From the NCBI GenBank assembly GCA_023627715.1, contig JAMAHW010000011.1, positions 310,001-374,000 on the forward strand: DNA of 64,000 nucleotides, read 5' to 3'. Each line of letters starts with the position of its first letter. Position 1 is the stretch's first letter. Shown piece by piece: positions 13,042 to 25,329 of this stretch. The translations under genes and the position numbers were made by a program. Source of the stretch: Periconia sp. R9002. Its lineage: Eukaryota > Ascomycota > Dothideomycetes > Pleosporales > Periconiaceae. The notes under the pieces were generated by a model, which made no database searches, was not told where the DNA came from, and saw only the letters and a list, made by a program, of their open reading frames with translations.

Positions 13042-13726
13042 CTTGCGTAACACTAACACTTACAGATCAAACTTCCAGGCGCACAACAGCATCGATATAG
13101 GGAGGGACGTGAGGTGCTGTTGATATATACTTCCCTCCCTCACAACGTCGTCGCAGATAGATTATTAAACCTTTCATGACTCCCATCTGCCGACCCAGCC
13201 AAGACCATCGACATGTCCCCTCCCTGTCAGACCTATAGTAAAAATCCATTCGCGTGCGGGAGACTGCATGTAATCAACAATAATCAGGTGGGGAATAGGG
13301 GAAGGTTGAAGTCTCATTGGTGATGGATAAATTGTTAGCGATCCAACTAAACCCTGCAATTAATTCCAATAAGAGCAACAGAATAATAATAAGGTTGATT
13401 TAGCAACTTAGGCTCGCTAAAACCGAGAAAGCTTGTTTGGATTTCTTTTCTTCCTTTTTTCTTAATAGTGCGGTTATGCCTGAGTACTTGGACGGTGGGA
13501 CGTAACAATCGGAGATGATGGATGATGTTTTAGGATATAACACCAGCAGATAAAATCCGATAGAGCCGTTGATAGTTTTTGCATTACCTAGATTATTGAG
13601 ATAACTAGTCTTCTATTCGATTTTTTTAGAACCCTGTCGCCCAAACCGACAGATTCTTGGGAGCTTCATTGTCCTCGTTACACATACACAACACATCAAA
13701 AGATAACACGAAAGAGGAAAGCAAGA
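13042..13726. other. Intergenic: promoter of the GMC gene and 3' flank of argininosuccinate synthase
   Basis: AT-rich around 13.3-13.6 kb. No convincing open frame, RNA gene or repeat was seen. Confidence 0.6.
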
Positions 13727-15358
13727 TTATGCCCGGCTAAGGTTGGCGCCTTCCTCGGCCTTCTGTAGACCGTACTTCTTGAGGCTATTGATCGTTCGTT
13801 AGCAAACACGCACTACTCACATTCGGAGTGGGTAGGACTTACCGAATACTCTGGATCGCAATAAATCCCGTGGTATCCATCGGGCTGAAGTTGTCCAATG
13901 TATCCATGCTCGCCTCCTCCTCCGAGTACAGCTTCTCCGTCTTGCTGCTGCGTCCGAGGACATACACATTACCCTTGTACAGCTTGAGCCTGACCTCGCC
14001 GTTGACGCGGCGCTGCGAGAAGACAAGAGAGTTCTCCACGAACTCGCGCTCGGGCGAAAAGTACATGCCGTTGTAGAGCTGGTAGCTCCAGCTGTGGGTG
14101 ACGAACTGGTCGCGGAGCGCGCGGACCTGGGCGTCCATGACGAGGCCCTCGAGGTCGAGATGTGCGAGCTTGAGGATCGTCATGGCGGGGGAATCGTAGC
14201 AGCCGCGGGATTTGAGGCCGATGAAGCGGTTTTCGACAATGTCGATGCGACCGATGCCGTGCTTGTAGCCGAGCTTGTTGAGCGCGGTGAAGAGGGCGAC
14301 GGATTCGGTGTAGGTTTCGGTCGGGGTGGTGAGTTTGATGGGGATACTGCAAGGACAGTTAGGATTTGATTTCTCGTCACACGTGTCGGAGAGTGAAATT
14401 GGATATGGCTCACCCTTTCTCGAACTCGATGGTGATGTTGAGCGGCTCGTTGGGCGCGTTCTCAGGGCTGTCCGTCATGGTCCACATATCATCGGGAGGG
14501 CTCTGATCCGGGTCTTCCAAAATACCCGCCTCGTAACTGCAGTGTGCGAGGTTTGCATCCATGCTCCAGGGCTTTGCCTTGGTGCTTGTGACGGGGATAT
14601 CGTGCTGGGCAGCGTAATCGAGCAGGTCCTGGCGACCCTTGAACTTGTCGCAGAACTCGGGCAGGCGCCATGGGGCAATGACCTTGATGGAGGGCTGGAG
14701 GGTGTAGAATGCGAGCTCGAAGCGGACTTGGTCGTTGCCCTTGCCGGTGCAGCCGTGGGAGACGAAGTCGCAGTTGTACTGCTGGGCGACGCGGATCTGG
14801 GCGCGGGCGATGACGGGACGGGCGAGAGAGGTGCCGAGGAGGTAGCGGCCTTCGTAGCTGGCATTGCACTGGATGGCGCGGAAGCAGAGCTCTTCGACGA
14901 ATTCTTTTTGGAGGTCGAGGATGACCTGTGGGTGTTGTGTTAGAAGGGAAAATGAGGCAATGGAAAATGAAAGCAGGGAAAATAAACCATACCATCTTCT
15001 CAGCACCGATTTTCAGTGCCTTCTTCTCGACCTCATCCCATGGCTCATCCTGACCGACATTGGCAAGGAAGCACACGACCTCGTACCCCTCCTCTGGAAT
15101 TCGACATTAGCGACCAAAAAAACAAGATGATGAATTTGATGGCGGAAGTAAGGCGACAACATACCAATTAGCCATTTCAAGATGGTCGAGGTATCGAGAC
15201 CACCTAATGACTCAACGTCAGTCTTCAATTGACTCTAAAAATCCCCACTACTACCCCAACACTGCTGAAAGGGCGGTGTTGGTGGTAGACAGACGCGGTA
15301 GTTAGGAGGAAAGAAGAAGCATACCGGAGTAAGCCAGACAGACGCGTCCCTTTGCCAT
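13727..15358 (-). CDS. Argininosuccinate synthase (arginine biosynthesis)
   Basis: Six exons on the minus strand (15325-15358, 15165-15203, 14993-15093, 14414-14925, 13843-14346, 13727-13784) sum to 416 codons, the usual length of the enzyme. The enzyme joins citrulline and aspartate with ATP to make argininosuccinate. The protein begins [18 protein letters not shown], which contains the SGGLDTS PP-loop ATP-binding motif split by intron 1. Family motifs follow: [37 protein letters not shown] and [17 protein letters not shown]. No catalytic residue appears lost. The intact start codon and the match at both ends support the model. Consensus TGACTCA sites upstream and in intron 1 suggest cross-pathway (general amino-acid) control. 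Known fungal names include ARG1 in yeast and arg-1 or arg12 elsewhere; no symbol is assigned here. Confidence 0.97.
15208..15214. promoter_or_regulatory. TGACTCA (Gcn4/CpcA-type site) inside intron 1 of argininosuccinate synthase
   Basis: An exact TGACTCA lies just upstream, in transcriptional terms, of the acceptor of intron 1. The consensus is the established target of the bZIP regulator of amino-acid biosynthesis in fungi. An intronic position makes function less certain. Confidence 0.35.
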
Positions 15359-15631
15359 GATGTGCGAGTGTAATGAGAAGAGAAGTGGAGGGGGAATTGA
15401 GAGGTTGGAAGGTATTGTTTTGAGAGAATGTTGACGGCAGAGGGAGGGCTTATCTATCAGCTAGCTACTGATAAAAAAAAGTTTGGTGGTCCCCCCGCGT
15501 CACCCCGATGTTCGGCTCAAAGTTTAGACCCTGCCAGTTCTAAGCGAGGCGAGCGAACCCTGCACCGTATCGAGTCGGAATGTTGAAAATGTCAATGTCA
15601 AAAGAGTCAGACTTCAGAAAAATCGTTCCTA

Positions 15632-15638
15632 TGACTCA
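15632..15638. promoter_or_regulatory. TGACTCA site about 275 bp upstream of argininosuccinate synthase
   Basis: An exact TGACTCA. A second, shorter match (TGACTC on the minus strand) lies at 15604-15609. Placement upstream of an arginine-biosynthesis gene fits binding by the Gcn4/Cpc1/CpcA bZIP factor. This is inference from motif and context. Confidence 0.5.
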
Positions 15639-16156
15639 AATTCCCCCGTCAATTTCAGCATTCAGAGTGTAGATCCTATCCCCCCTATCTACACACAAAC
15701 CATCATACCACATATCCATCGTTGCATCGTCTGTATCCCAACAGGGTCCAAACGCCGGCCACTTGGTCAATGTGCCAAATGCATAGCGAAAAACAGAAAT
15801 TAGAAAGATAAAGGGGTCAGAGGTATCAATGCCTACAGGAATAATAACCAGGCAGACGATGCAGGACAGGGTAACCAAACAATCATGCCATATCCTAACA
15901 AGGGACCAAGACAAAACACCAAAAGCGCCTCGCCATGCTGCCATCCAGACCATCAAAAGGACATCTCAAAACGAGAAGATATGCATCGTCGCATAAAATT
16001 ATGAGTGCCTCCAGTACGAACACACAGGAGGTGACCAAGAAAGCGTCCTAACTGCCCCATAGTAAACGCTTGAGTATATGAAAAAGAAAAAAGGCGGGCG
16101 TTAGTAATAGTAAATGACTTGTTACATACCGACCCATGGTTTTCCAACAAAACCAT

Positions 16157-16247
16157 CCACCATACATTACCAACCCATCGCAAGGAGACGCCCCTTGACA
16201 AAACCCAAGGAGCATCTTCTTGCGATGGATTAGTAATGTATGGTGGT
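16157..16247. repeat. Inverted repeat with about 32-bp arms (hairpin)
   Basis: The left arm (about 16157-16188) contains CCACCATACATTAC and CCATCGCAAG. The right arm (about 16216-16247) is its reverse complement with three mismatches, all transitions. The loop is about 27 bases. No terminal target-site duplication was identified, so calling it a MITE would be speculative. Confidence 0.8.
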
Positions 16248-16700
16248 ACTGCTCTTGCGCGCGCAAGCCCGGGTCAGCGCAACCGTCACGACACCCTCCC
16301 AGCACATCCTCGTTTTGTTTGGTGACCGAGCATGCCTCGTCATCGTAATAGAGTCTTGGAAACCATGCCTCAACAATGACTCATATACTACCAATGTCTT
16401 TCTTCTTCAAGTCTTCGACCATTACCATCTGTGCACGGCCACGACGTTTTTGTAATCAACTATCCGTGTCAATACCGCGAGCCATCACATTGCTATACAA
16501 CGATATGTTTTGGCCGAGTCTTGGAACTAGAGTTGGCATCTTGGCCCGAAAAACCAAGCGAGCAGCTAGTTGCAAGAGTTGAGTTGTGTGGACCAGGGAG
16601 GTGTGAGCAGCCATCGCCATCCATGCCATAACTTCGTGTTACATCGGTCGCATCCAGCGCCGTCCACATCGTGTCGTAATTTTGTGCTGGATAGCACGGC

Positions 16701-19700
16701 TCAAACGCCACCAGCAACTCGCTCGCGCTCATAAAAAACAACATAAGCCTTCTCGTTTTGAAGACGTTCGCTCTCCGGGAGGTTGGCCGGTTCAAAGTCT
16801 CGTATTCGGTCGTCATTGAAGTCGCGCCAGCAGCCTTTCGAACGGTCTTTGACCACAGCAGTGTAGTGTCCACTACCAATGTTTGCACCATGATGTCGGA
16901 CAACACCGTATGCATTGTACATGAAGGGTCCATTCATCGCGGGGTCTTGTCTCAGAGAAGCCAGTTGCGCCTGTGGCTCTCTCGAACTTTGCATGACTTG
17001 GGCTTCTTGCTCAGACGTGATGGCCTTCTCCATGTACGGGCCCATATCCAAGCCTTGTAGCGGGAAATAGATAGGTGTGTGTATCTTGCGCGCATTCTGG
17101 CTGTGAGAAGCGCTGAACCGCTTGAAGTGAATCACCAAGGTATCCGGGGCTCGTGTGATGGTAATCTTTTTCATCGCTTCCCTGTTCGTCTTGCATCGCG
17201 GGCAACGCCAGGAGTCTTCCAGTCCGAGGCGCTCCGTGGAACAGTAGGAGCGCAAGCAGTCTCTTACATCGCAAGACCTGTCATGCGGTATTTCCACGCT
17301 GATGCTCCAGAAAGCTTCATATGTTGTGCTGGTGAGCCCGCATGTTGTGCACGTGAGCATCGATGCGTGTTGCCCGGCAAAAAGGTTCCCAATCAGAGAC
17401 ATGTCTCGGTGCTGATAGCGGTTCCACTCGATCTTGGCTGCATACTGCCGTGGGAGCTTTTCGCGGGCTTGCTCATCCGCTTCCGTCAACGCTCTTAGCG
17501 GTGTCTTGTTCCACGTCGCATTGAGATCTTCATGGAGCGAATCTAGAACAAACTCGAGAAATTCTTTGGCGTCTTGTTGCTGGTCGATGGCCCATTGCCG
17601 ATTGAAAATCCCACATACTTTCTGTTTTGAAATCAGCATCGGCCATTTACAGAGACCAAAGAAGGACGTACCCTGAATGTGCTTGGGCGGATCGCGCTAG
17701 TGTCACCCTTGTACAAGTTTGAAAGTAACGTTTCGTATGCTTCAGACAAGATGCCTTTGGTGCCCTTCCAGTTCTCTCTTTGTAGATCTTGGATATACCT
17801 GCGAGACAAAAATATACTGGTCAATGTTGGATTAGCACTAAGACACTGAACGATCGAGTTCATGTAACACGTGACGCCAAAATTAATAAGACCGGTCCGA
17901 TGAAGCCGCAACGAACCAGGGCGACCAGGGGATATGTAAGCTGGCGGCTGATTTCCACTCGACTGTCGAGCAATCTCTCGTTCGTGGACACCGCTATAGC
18001 TGACTCGAGGAACAGATGGTGGTGGTCGAGAAGGTGCAGCAGGAATCGTCACGGGGGAGTGTTGGCGGCTCTCACGTTGCGGTCGTGAGGGGGGGAACAT
18101 CATGGACTGTTGATCCTCTACGTCGGGATATCGTCGAAGGAAATCCTCTGGGGTACGGTATACTGGCGACGTTTCATCTTCACCCTCCTCCTCCTCCTCA
18201 GGCGGATGCTCTACGACAGCTCTTCCCCGTCGGACCTCTTCCAGCCATTGCCGTTGCTCCTCGGGATCCATGGTAAGGTATTCACGTTTCCGTCGATTCT
18301 GGAGAAGTGTTCGTTGCCCATATCCCGCACTTAGTGGTCTCCGTGACGCGCGAGATCTTGGTTGGCCGCTCACGGCCGACGAAAGCGTCTGCGACGTCTT
18401 AAGAGACTGCGGCCCTACGAGGTCTTGCCATGCCAAGATACCCCCCATTAAGAATATGGGTGGACGCTTCAGCGGTTTCTCCGCATTAAAATGATGTAGA
18501 ATGGTATACAGTCGTTTGAGAGCCAGCTCATATTCGTTCGGATTATATTTATCGAGAAATTTGTTGGTTTTTGTCGAATGATCATAATATATCACGACGT
18601 CAAACTCATGCCGTCGTTCGTAAAGTGCAAGCTCCTCGTCGGGGGAAATGACGAGGCGGTCTTGCAGCTGCTCGGCAGAAATGCCGTCCTGTAAACTTGC
18701 CGGTTCGATACACGTGATAGACCGGACATAGATGTGGCCTGCATCGAATTCCGCTCGATCCCGCACATCAATAAGAAGCACATTGTACAGGCGAATGTAA
18801 TCGTACAGCTTTTCGGCAGTGATCTGAGTTTCTATGGGCTTGTTGATTGATTCCCTTCTGATCATAGACTGCTCTTGAAGGGGTTGCGCTGGAAAGTATC
18901 CATCACCTTGGCCGTTGGGAGCATGGCTAGATGCACTAGACGCTACGAGAGAGTTGTTACGACCTCCAGTGCCTACCATGCTCCTGGCCGTACTGCGGGG
19001 CGGGTTGATGCTAGCAGGCAAAGAAAGATTTCGAGCGGGACTGTACGTGGGGCTAGGCTCTTTGGGCAAAGAAGCAGCGAACTGGGTATTTAATGGTAGA
19101 ACGGGTAACGATGGTGAATGTCCATGGGGCATTTGGCGAGGACCCAGGGGTCGACCGGAGGCATGGAAATCCGAAGGGGAAGGCATTTTGACTGAGAAAT
19201 CCTGGCTGGAGCGAGCAGAGGCAGTATCAACCTGGGTTTTGGATATACCCCGTAGTTTTGCGAAACGGTCTGCAAGATCAGAGCCATTTGAGCCGTTAAT
19301 GTCGCTGACACCATTGACAGACTGCGAGTGCTGATGCATAGCTTTCCCATGCAATGACTGAGGCTTTGGCTGGACGAGGGGTTTGCGACGCGATGGGTCG
19401 GGGGAATTTGCAGGCGAAATGCGATCGAGCGGGGGAGCGGTGGGTACGCTGGGTAACATGAGTTCGTCGTCTCGCCTCATGGAACCGTTTAGGCTGTGGG
19501 GACTAGGTGAGGAATCTACAGGGTAGGGCTTCCGCGAAGGCACATGAGCACCATTCCTCTTGTTGTCATTAGCGATAATATCTTTGATGCTCTTGAATCT
19601 CTCTTCCATGGAGCGCACGTCCTGTGTTCAAGTTAGCTTGTATCGAGTGGGAATGTCCAGAATTTCTTGTGTACCTTGAGCAGTTGGGTAAAATCACGAT

Positions 19701-20085
19701 GCATTTGGCCTCGGTTCATATTGATCTTGTCATGAAAGTCGCGATGCTTTGGAATCTCCTCCACCACTAACTCGTATGCCACCAGGTATGCCCAGTAGGC
19801 GCCAGGAAGGGGAGCGCGACTGCTCAACATGACTTTGGCTTCGGTGAAGTGGTGTTTCGCCGACTCGAGGACGCGGCCAATCTTACTAGGTCAGCATACG
19901 TTTTTGAGCAACAGAGGAAGCATTCTACACACTGGAGCCTGCCTCAGACTGGATACCCTCTCACTAGCATTGGCAGAGATATCGGCGATGGGCGGGAAAG
20001 GACCTGTAGGAGGTCTTGTACCGGCTGGCCCATAGCCGCCCCCCGCGCCATTAGGGTATCCGTTCATGGCGTGAGCGGCGGGCAC
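16701..20085 (-). CDS. Ubiquitin-specific protease with rhodanese domain, DOA4/UBP4-like
   Basis: Minus-strand exons 19957-20085, 19675-19881, 17672-19621 and 16701-17621 give 1,068 residues. An N-terminal helical region (EAKVML to LLKDVRSMEERFKSI) precedes a low-complexity Ser/Pro stretch. A rhodanese-like domain follows (LLIDVRDRAEFDAGHI to FLMGGILAW). The C-terminal USP catalytic domain has the Cys box GLINFGVTCYMNSIVQCL, QQDAKEFLEFVLDSLHEDLN, paired CxxC zinc ligands (CTTCG, CPRCK) and the His box GANIGSGHYTAVVKD. The rhodanese loop reads YYDHST with no cysteine, so that domain is probably structural. In yeast, Doa4 recovers ubiquitin from cargo at endosomes before vesicle formation. The gene is divergent from VPS27, which acts in the same pathway. 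Using the ATG at 20067 instead would remove six residues. Confidence 0.92.
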
Positions 20086-20679
20086 ACGGAGAAGCCGTAA
20101 CGTCGGCAGTGAAGGACAGCTGGGCTTTAAACCGCGGGCTATGTGTAGAACTCTATCTTCATGGTATTATGTACGCGGTGGTGAAGGATATCGAAACTGG
20201 GTGGCAGGCGGAAGTAGACTCGAGTTGGGCGACGTAGGCGGGGGAGAGGAAAGGCGAGACGAGACAAGGCAAGACAAGAGGTGGAGTGCGGTGGCGGTGG
20301 GCTGCTGATGTAGCGACAGGCGGCGATAAGGTCAGTATCGGTTCTGTTTCGTCTCCAGTAGGTCGAGAGCGCACAAGGAGACAAGGTTCACGGAGGTTTG
20401 TAGTGTTGAAAGTAGGGGTCGTTTGCACACGGTTCAAATGACTTGCGGCCAATTGCGTAGTTGCCAAGCACGGGAACCTCCACCCATACCCCAACTTCCC
20501 ATCTAACGTTACCTCTCCACTACCGCCTAACACATACTCGAACACGCGTGCCACTCTTCTCGGCACATTTCCACGATACCGACATATCATCGTCTCTTCT
20601 CGCCCGAAAGAGCCATTCCTGGTCCCTGTTCAAGGCTCCCACATTCGCAGACGCTTCGCCGCAGGTCAGGTCCAGCACC
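20086..20679. promoter_or_regulatory. Shared divergent promoter region of the DOA4-like gene and VPS27
   Basis: 594 bp separate the two start codons. Overlapping open frames on both strands lack any family signature. No individual transcription-factor site stands out, so the promoter role rests on position only. Confidence 0.5.
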
Positions 20680-23198
20680 ATGGCGGGCTGGTTTGGCACC
20701 TCGTCCAACAGCGCGCTCGATGATCAGATCGAGCGCGCCACCTCCTCGAGCTTGTATGCGCATCGGTGCCCTCGCCTGCAGCTATACTGACAACGGATAG
20801 GGAGGATATGCCCCTCAACCTCGAGATCTCCGACGTCATCCGCTCCAAAACAGTGCAGCCTAAAGATGCGATGCGGTCTTTGAAGCGGCGAATAGGTCAC
20901 AAGAACCCAAACGTCCAGCTGGCAGCTTTGAATGTAGGAATATTGCCACCCCTTGTATTGGGATAGCATGTTGACCGTGTCTAGCTCACCGACACATGCG
21001 TCAAGAACGGCGGCGCCCACTTCATCAAGGAGATTGCCTCGCGCGAGTTCATGGACAACCTCACCTCGCTCCTAAAGACCCCCGGTGTCACTCCGAACCA
21101 GGACGTTAACAACAAAATGCTCGAGCTAATTCAGTCCTGGGCTACCGCTGCCGAAGGCCGATTCGAGCTAAACTACATCAACGAGGTCTATCGAACACTG
21201 CAACGTGAAGGCTACAGGTTTCCGCCCAAGGAGCATGTTTCCGGGAGCATGCTTGATAGCAGTGCAGTAAGTCATCCTCAGCAACTTCTTCTATGGCATC
21301 GTCACTGACACATGGTAGCCGCCAGAGTGGACCGACTCGGACGTGTGCATGCGATGCAGAACCGCCTTCACATTCACGAACCGGAAACACCATTGCCGCA
21401 ATTGTGGGAACGTATTCTGTGGCTCGTGCTCAAGCAAGAGCATTCCTCTCCCCCACCTAGGCATACTAGACCCCGTCCGAGTTGATGATGGCTGCCACCA
21501 GAAGTTGACCGATAAGAATCGCCCCATGCCTGTGTCAAAAGGCTTCGATGCTACCAAGCCGAGTCGGACACTCTACCAAGGCTCTATGGAACCGCGGAGT
21601 GCACGTGTGGAAGACAGCTTTGATGCCGACCTGAAACGAGCGCTAGAAATGAGCTTGGAAGATGCAAATGGGCAGGGCGGCGCGGGATTTGTCCCCCAGG
21701 CTCAGCTGCAATCGCGAAATGGACCCCCTGCAATAAATGCGACTTCGAAGCCAGAACCAGCCGAGGAAGATGATCCTGACCTTGCAGCAGCAATTGCAGC
21801 ATCTTTGGCCGATATGGAGGAGCAGAAGAAGCAACATGCGGCGGTGCTCCGAAACCAGGCTGCTTCCTCCAACGGCGCGCCCGTTGTGGCACCGAAAAAC
21901 GACTACGAACTAACACCGGTAGAAGCTGAAAACATCAATCTCTTTGCGACACTTGTGGACCGTTTGCAACACCAGCCTCCAGGCACGATATTGCGGGAAC
22001 CTCAAATACAAGAGCTGTACGAGGGCATCGGCAAGCTGCGACCAAAGCTAGCTCGAACATACGGAGAGACCATGAGCAAGCATGGTATGTCTACGTAGTG
22101 ACATTGAACTTTGGAATCTAAACTAACACAATGACAGACACACTTCTTGATCTTCATGCCAAACTATCCACTGTTGTCCGCTATTATGATAGAATGCTCG
22201 AGGAACGGTTATCGAGCACCTACAACCAAGCTGGAGCCATGTATGGCTTACCGCAACCACCAGCGTCCTCACTATACCCAAGCATCCATTCCGGTGCACC
22301 ACCGGACATGGCGACGGGAGAGAATTATTACACTGGAAACGCCGCTCCCCCTGATTCGTATGCCCCGCCCCAGCAGTCCTACTATGGAGGGTACCAGACG
22401 CCATCACAACAGCAGCAGCAACCATCATACGCTCAATATGATAAGCGTGCATCTGTGCCGCCCCAACAATTCCACGCCCCACCCTCAGATCAGTTCCAGC
22501 AGGCACAGCAGCCATCACAACCCTATCCTAACCTCGCGCAACCACCCCCCAGCACCACATACCAGCAACCATCCTCTCCTCAACTGCAGCGTCAGGTATC
22601 TGGTCAGCAGTATCCTCCTCAAGCATCAGGAGACGTCGAAAGCGCAAACTTCTATTACAACGGTGACTCCAATGCGGCGCCGCAGCAACAAACCCCTTCA
22701 GCACCACCATCCATCCAACGGACACAAAGCTTCGCTTCACAAGCGTCCCACGCGCCACAATCTTCCTCCCCGCAAATGCACCGCACCGCCGCACCACCCC
22801 AACAGACGCCTCTGTCGCCACCCGTCCAACCCACCGCCTCTGTACCACAGTCGTCTCAAACCCCCGCATACCCTCCCCAGCCACAGCAACAGCAATACTG
22901 GCAGCCCCAGCAACAGCCGCCAGACGCTACACCAACGCCCCAGCAACAACCTCCAAACACTATCCCTCAATCTCAACCGCCATCCCAGCCCCTGCAACAG
23001 CAACAGCAGCAACATTGGCAACCCCAATCTCAACCCCCACAGCCCCGGCAGCAGCAGCCGGCTCCCACACCGTGGCAACCCGCTCCTTATGCGACGGGCG
23101 GGTATGGCCCGGAGAGTTTCCCTTCGGCGCCACAGGGACAGTTGCAGACGATGCCGCAGCCACAGAAGGTTGTTGATGAGCCGTTGATTGATCTGTGA
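20680..23198 (+). CDS. VPS27: VPS27-like ESCRT-0 subunit (VHS-FYVE-UIM)
   Basis: Exons 20680-20753, 20801-20933, 20985-21266, 21319-22084 and 22138-23198 give 771 residues. All introns are GT-AG. The N-terminal VHS domain runs from about residue 8 to 150 ([38 protein letters not shown]). A FYVE zinc finger follows ([20 protein letters not shown], then [14 protein letters not shown]) and binds PI3P on endosomes. Two ubiquitin-interacting motifs are visible ([12 protein letters not shown] and [15 protein letters not shown]). A helical region typical of the Hse1-binding GAT core precedes a Gln/Pro-rich C-terminal tail. VPS27 recruits ubiquitinated cargo and ESCRT-I in multivesicular-body sorting. 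The tail ends DEPLIDL, which resembles a clathrin-box motif. The FYVE finger shows R-K-HHCR, the basic patch that contacts the lipid. Confidence 0.96.
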
Positions 23199-23672
23199 AG
23201 ACCTGAAAGGGGTGTCAAACGCTCCTTCTCCTTTTTCACGCTCTATCCATGCGTATTGTATGCATGTATTTATGTATGGATGAGTTTCTTTCCTTTTTAA
23301 CTGTTTATAGATTACCGAAGGGAAAACTAGTGGTGCGGATGGGTGAGGGAGGCGATGAGAATGAGAGGAGGGACGGTGGAGATTGAAGCATTAGCGTGTA
23401 TCCGTGTGCGTAAAGCCTATCCGTATATGCATAAAGCGTACGCACGCATTTTATATCTTTCTTAACGGAACGGCGGGAAGATTATCAAAAGTAGATACTC
23501 GACCAATCAATTAAATCAATCAAATCATTTCAAAAAAGTCTATATGCATGGATGGATGTGCAGACGCAGATGAAAACTTGACTTACTCCCCTTCCATCAT
23601 TTACCCCCCACTACCACCATTACTACTAATATATACCTCCTTACACACGTGACATGTAACACACTCACAAGT

Positions 23673-23690
23673 CCTACCTACCTACCTACC
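23673..23690. repeat. (CCTA)n microsatellite
   Basis: About four CCTA units. No telomere-type TTAGGG array is associated. Confidence 0.8.
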
Positions 23691-23730
23691 CCAGAGCTTT
23701 ACATCGAACACGACGGCGGCGGCTTTCAAG

Positions 23731-23733
<3 letters not shown>

Positions 23734-23769
<36 letters not shown>
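23734..23769. repeat. (AC)n microsatellite, about 18 units
   Basis: A perfect dinucleotide run in the VPS27 3' flank. Confidence 0.9.
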
Positions 23770-23772
<3 letters not shown>

Positions 23773-23992
23773 CTTCTTTTCTTGTCCCCCCACTGTTATA
23801 GTTATCTATCTCTCCCTTTTGCGCAAAAACAAAAACAAAAATAAAAATAAAAATCGAAGGGAGGAGGGTGTTGGGGTGTTGGGGTGTTATTCCTAGCTTG
23901 AGGTATATATATATATATAGTTTGTTTGGCTGCTGCTTGGGAAACGAAAAAAACTCGGATAAACTATGTATGTATATTTATATATATATGTA

Positions 23993-24017
23993 CGTGTGTG
24001 TGTGTGTGTGTGTGTGT
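23993..24017. repeat. (GT)n microsatellite
   Basis: About twelve GT units, preceded by a short TA run. It is the reverse complement of the AC tract 250 bp earlier. Confidence 0.9.
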
Positions 24018-25329
24018 AACTTATGGAATAAAATGAGACGAGACCAGAAGGGATAGATACCATTTGCGAATTTAATGACGCAGTTTTTTTTTTCCTGTTT
24101 GGAGATTTTTTTGTAGTAAAGGGATGATGGGATGCGGATAGATTGATGATGAGGGACTACAATGTAGAGGTGGTGACGACAGGATATCATCGGCCGTGCC
24201 GTGGGATTGATTGCGTTCTATATGTATTCTCTCCACCTTACTATGTTTCTTCATTTTCAAATAGTTTTATCTACACCCAAGTATGTGGATGAATGTTGTT
24301 GATTGCGGTATTGTATCAATCACACGCGCACACACACACACCCACATTTCTCGTTATTGATCAAATTTGTAAATGCTTCTATTCTTCATCAATCGATCGA
24401 TCAATCGACCAATGGTCCGTGTTATAGTATAGTACCCATTTGTATCTCCCATACCCCCAAATAACTACCTATACAACAACCCTCCTTCCATTCCCCTTAT
24501 CCACACATCTCTCTCTCTCTCGCTCAAAAAAAAACCACGTCATAATACGACACGACCCCATCTCCAAAAAAAAGACAACGACGCCGAGCCTCCACCCACC
24601 GCCCAACACACCGTCTGGGGGGCGAAGCAGGAGGCCATGCAAAAAAATGCAAGTCAAGTCAAGTCCAAAACAAATACAAGAGTAACCCACCCCATGGAGC
24701 GAGGGTATCCGCAAAAAGGTAAACGATAGGAAAGAAAGAAAAAAAAAAAAGACAAAGTCTATACTGTAAGCGAACGGAAGGAATAAAAGTGATATATCAC
24801 CCGGGGGAGGGAAGCAACACACAACAACGAAACCCCCCGAGAAATAAAAAAACACACACAAAGAAGCGAAAGTTTATAAAAAGACGTCCAGTATCTCAAA
24901 AAAACAAAAAAAAAAAGAGACACAGACGAAGTGAATATAAAATCCGCTAATAAAGAAGAAGAATAATAAAGAATAAACCGCCGAAGCGAATCAAGGACGC
25001 CGAAATAACCATCTCCCTTTTTTGTGTTCGATTCATTAAAATGCCGTTAAAATGCTGGCCAAAAAGTCATGAAGTACAGCTCCCCAAAGGTTGTCAAGCT
25101 ACCAGCACATGATTGTGACAATCGCAAACCTCGATGATCAGATGTTGTCATGTGATGATGTGTAGCGAGGGCTTGTTCAGTGGAGCTGGGTGGACGCATG
25201 CGCCTTCTGCGACATCGACATCGCCAATGTGGCGCGCAATGCCGCGGCGCGGCAACCTCCGTTCAGCCCGTCAGGCGGGGCCAGAGCAGTGCGAAGGGTG
25301 GGGGCGAGTGGAGCGCGGGCGAGAGGCGC

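Larger units (their letters stand above)
15359..16700. other. Intergenic: argininosuccinate synthase promoter and 3' flank of the DOA4-like gene
   Basis: The half nearest the synthase carries TGACTC-type sites. The 16.15-16.25 kb part carries a long inverted repeat. Short open frames on both strands across that repeat mirror each other because of the inversion and are not genes. Confidence 0.6.
23199..25329. other. Intergenic, microsatellite-rich, between VPS27 and the glycosyltransferase
   Basis: Convergent 3' flanks with many A/T and CA/GT runs and no conserved frame. The frame on the minus strand near 24.5-24.86 kb is low-complexity Phe/Leu and is rejected. Confidence 0.65.

Noticed and set aside
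14326..14943. 205-codon plus-strand frame
   Set aside because: It is antisense to argininosuccinate synthase, whose exons and motifs are certain.
16048..16455. Small frames on both strands sharing similar peptides
   Set aside because: The similarity is created by the inverted repeat in the DNA. No start context or motif is present.
22147..23187. 346-codon frame overlapping the VPS27 tail
   Set aside because: It is an alternate frame of the Gln/Pro-rich repeat region. The VPS27 frame continues in phase from the conserved part.
23673..23690. Interstitial telomere repeat
   Set aside because: The unit is CCTA, not CCCTAA, and only about four copies exist.
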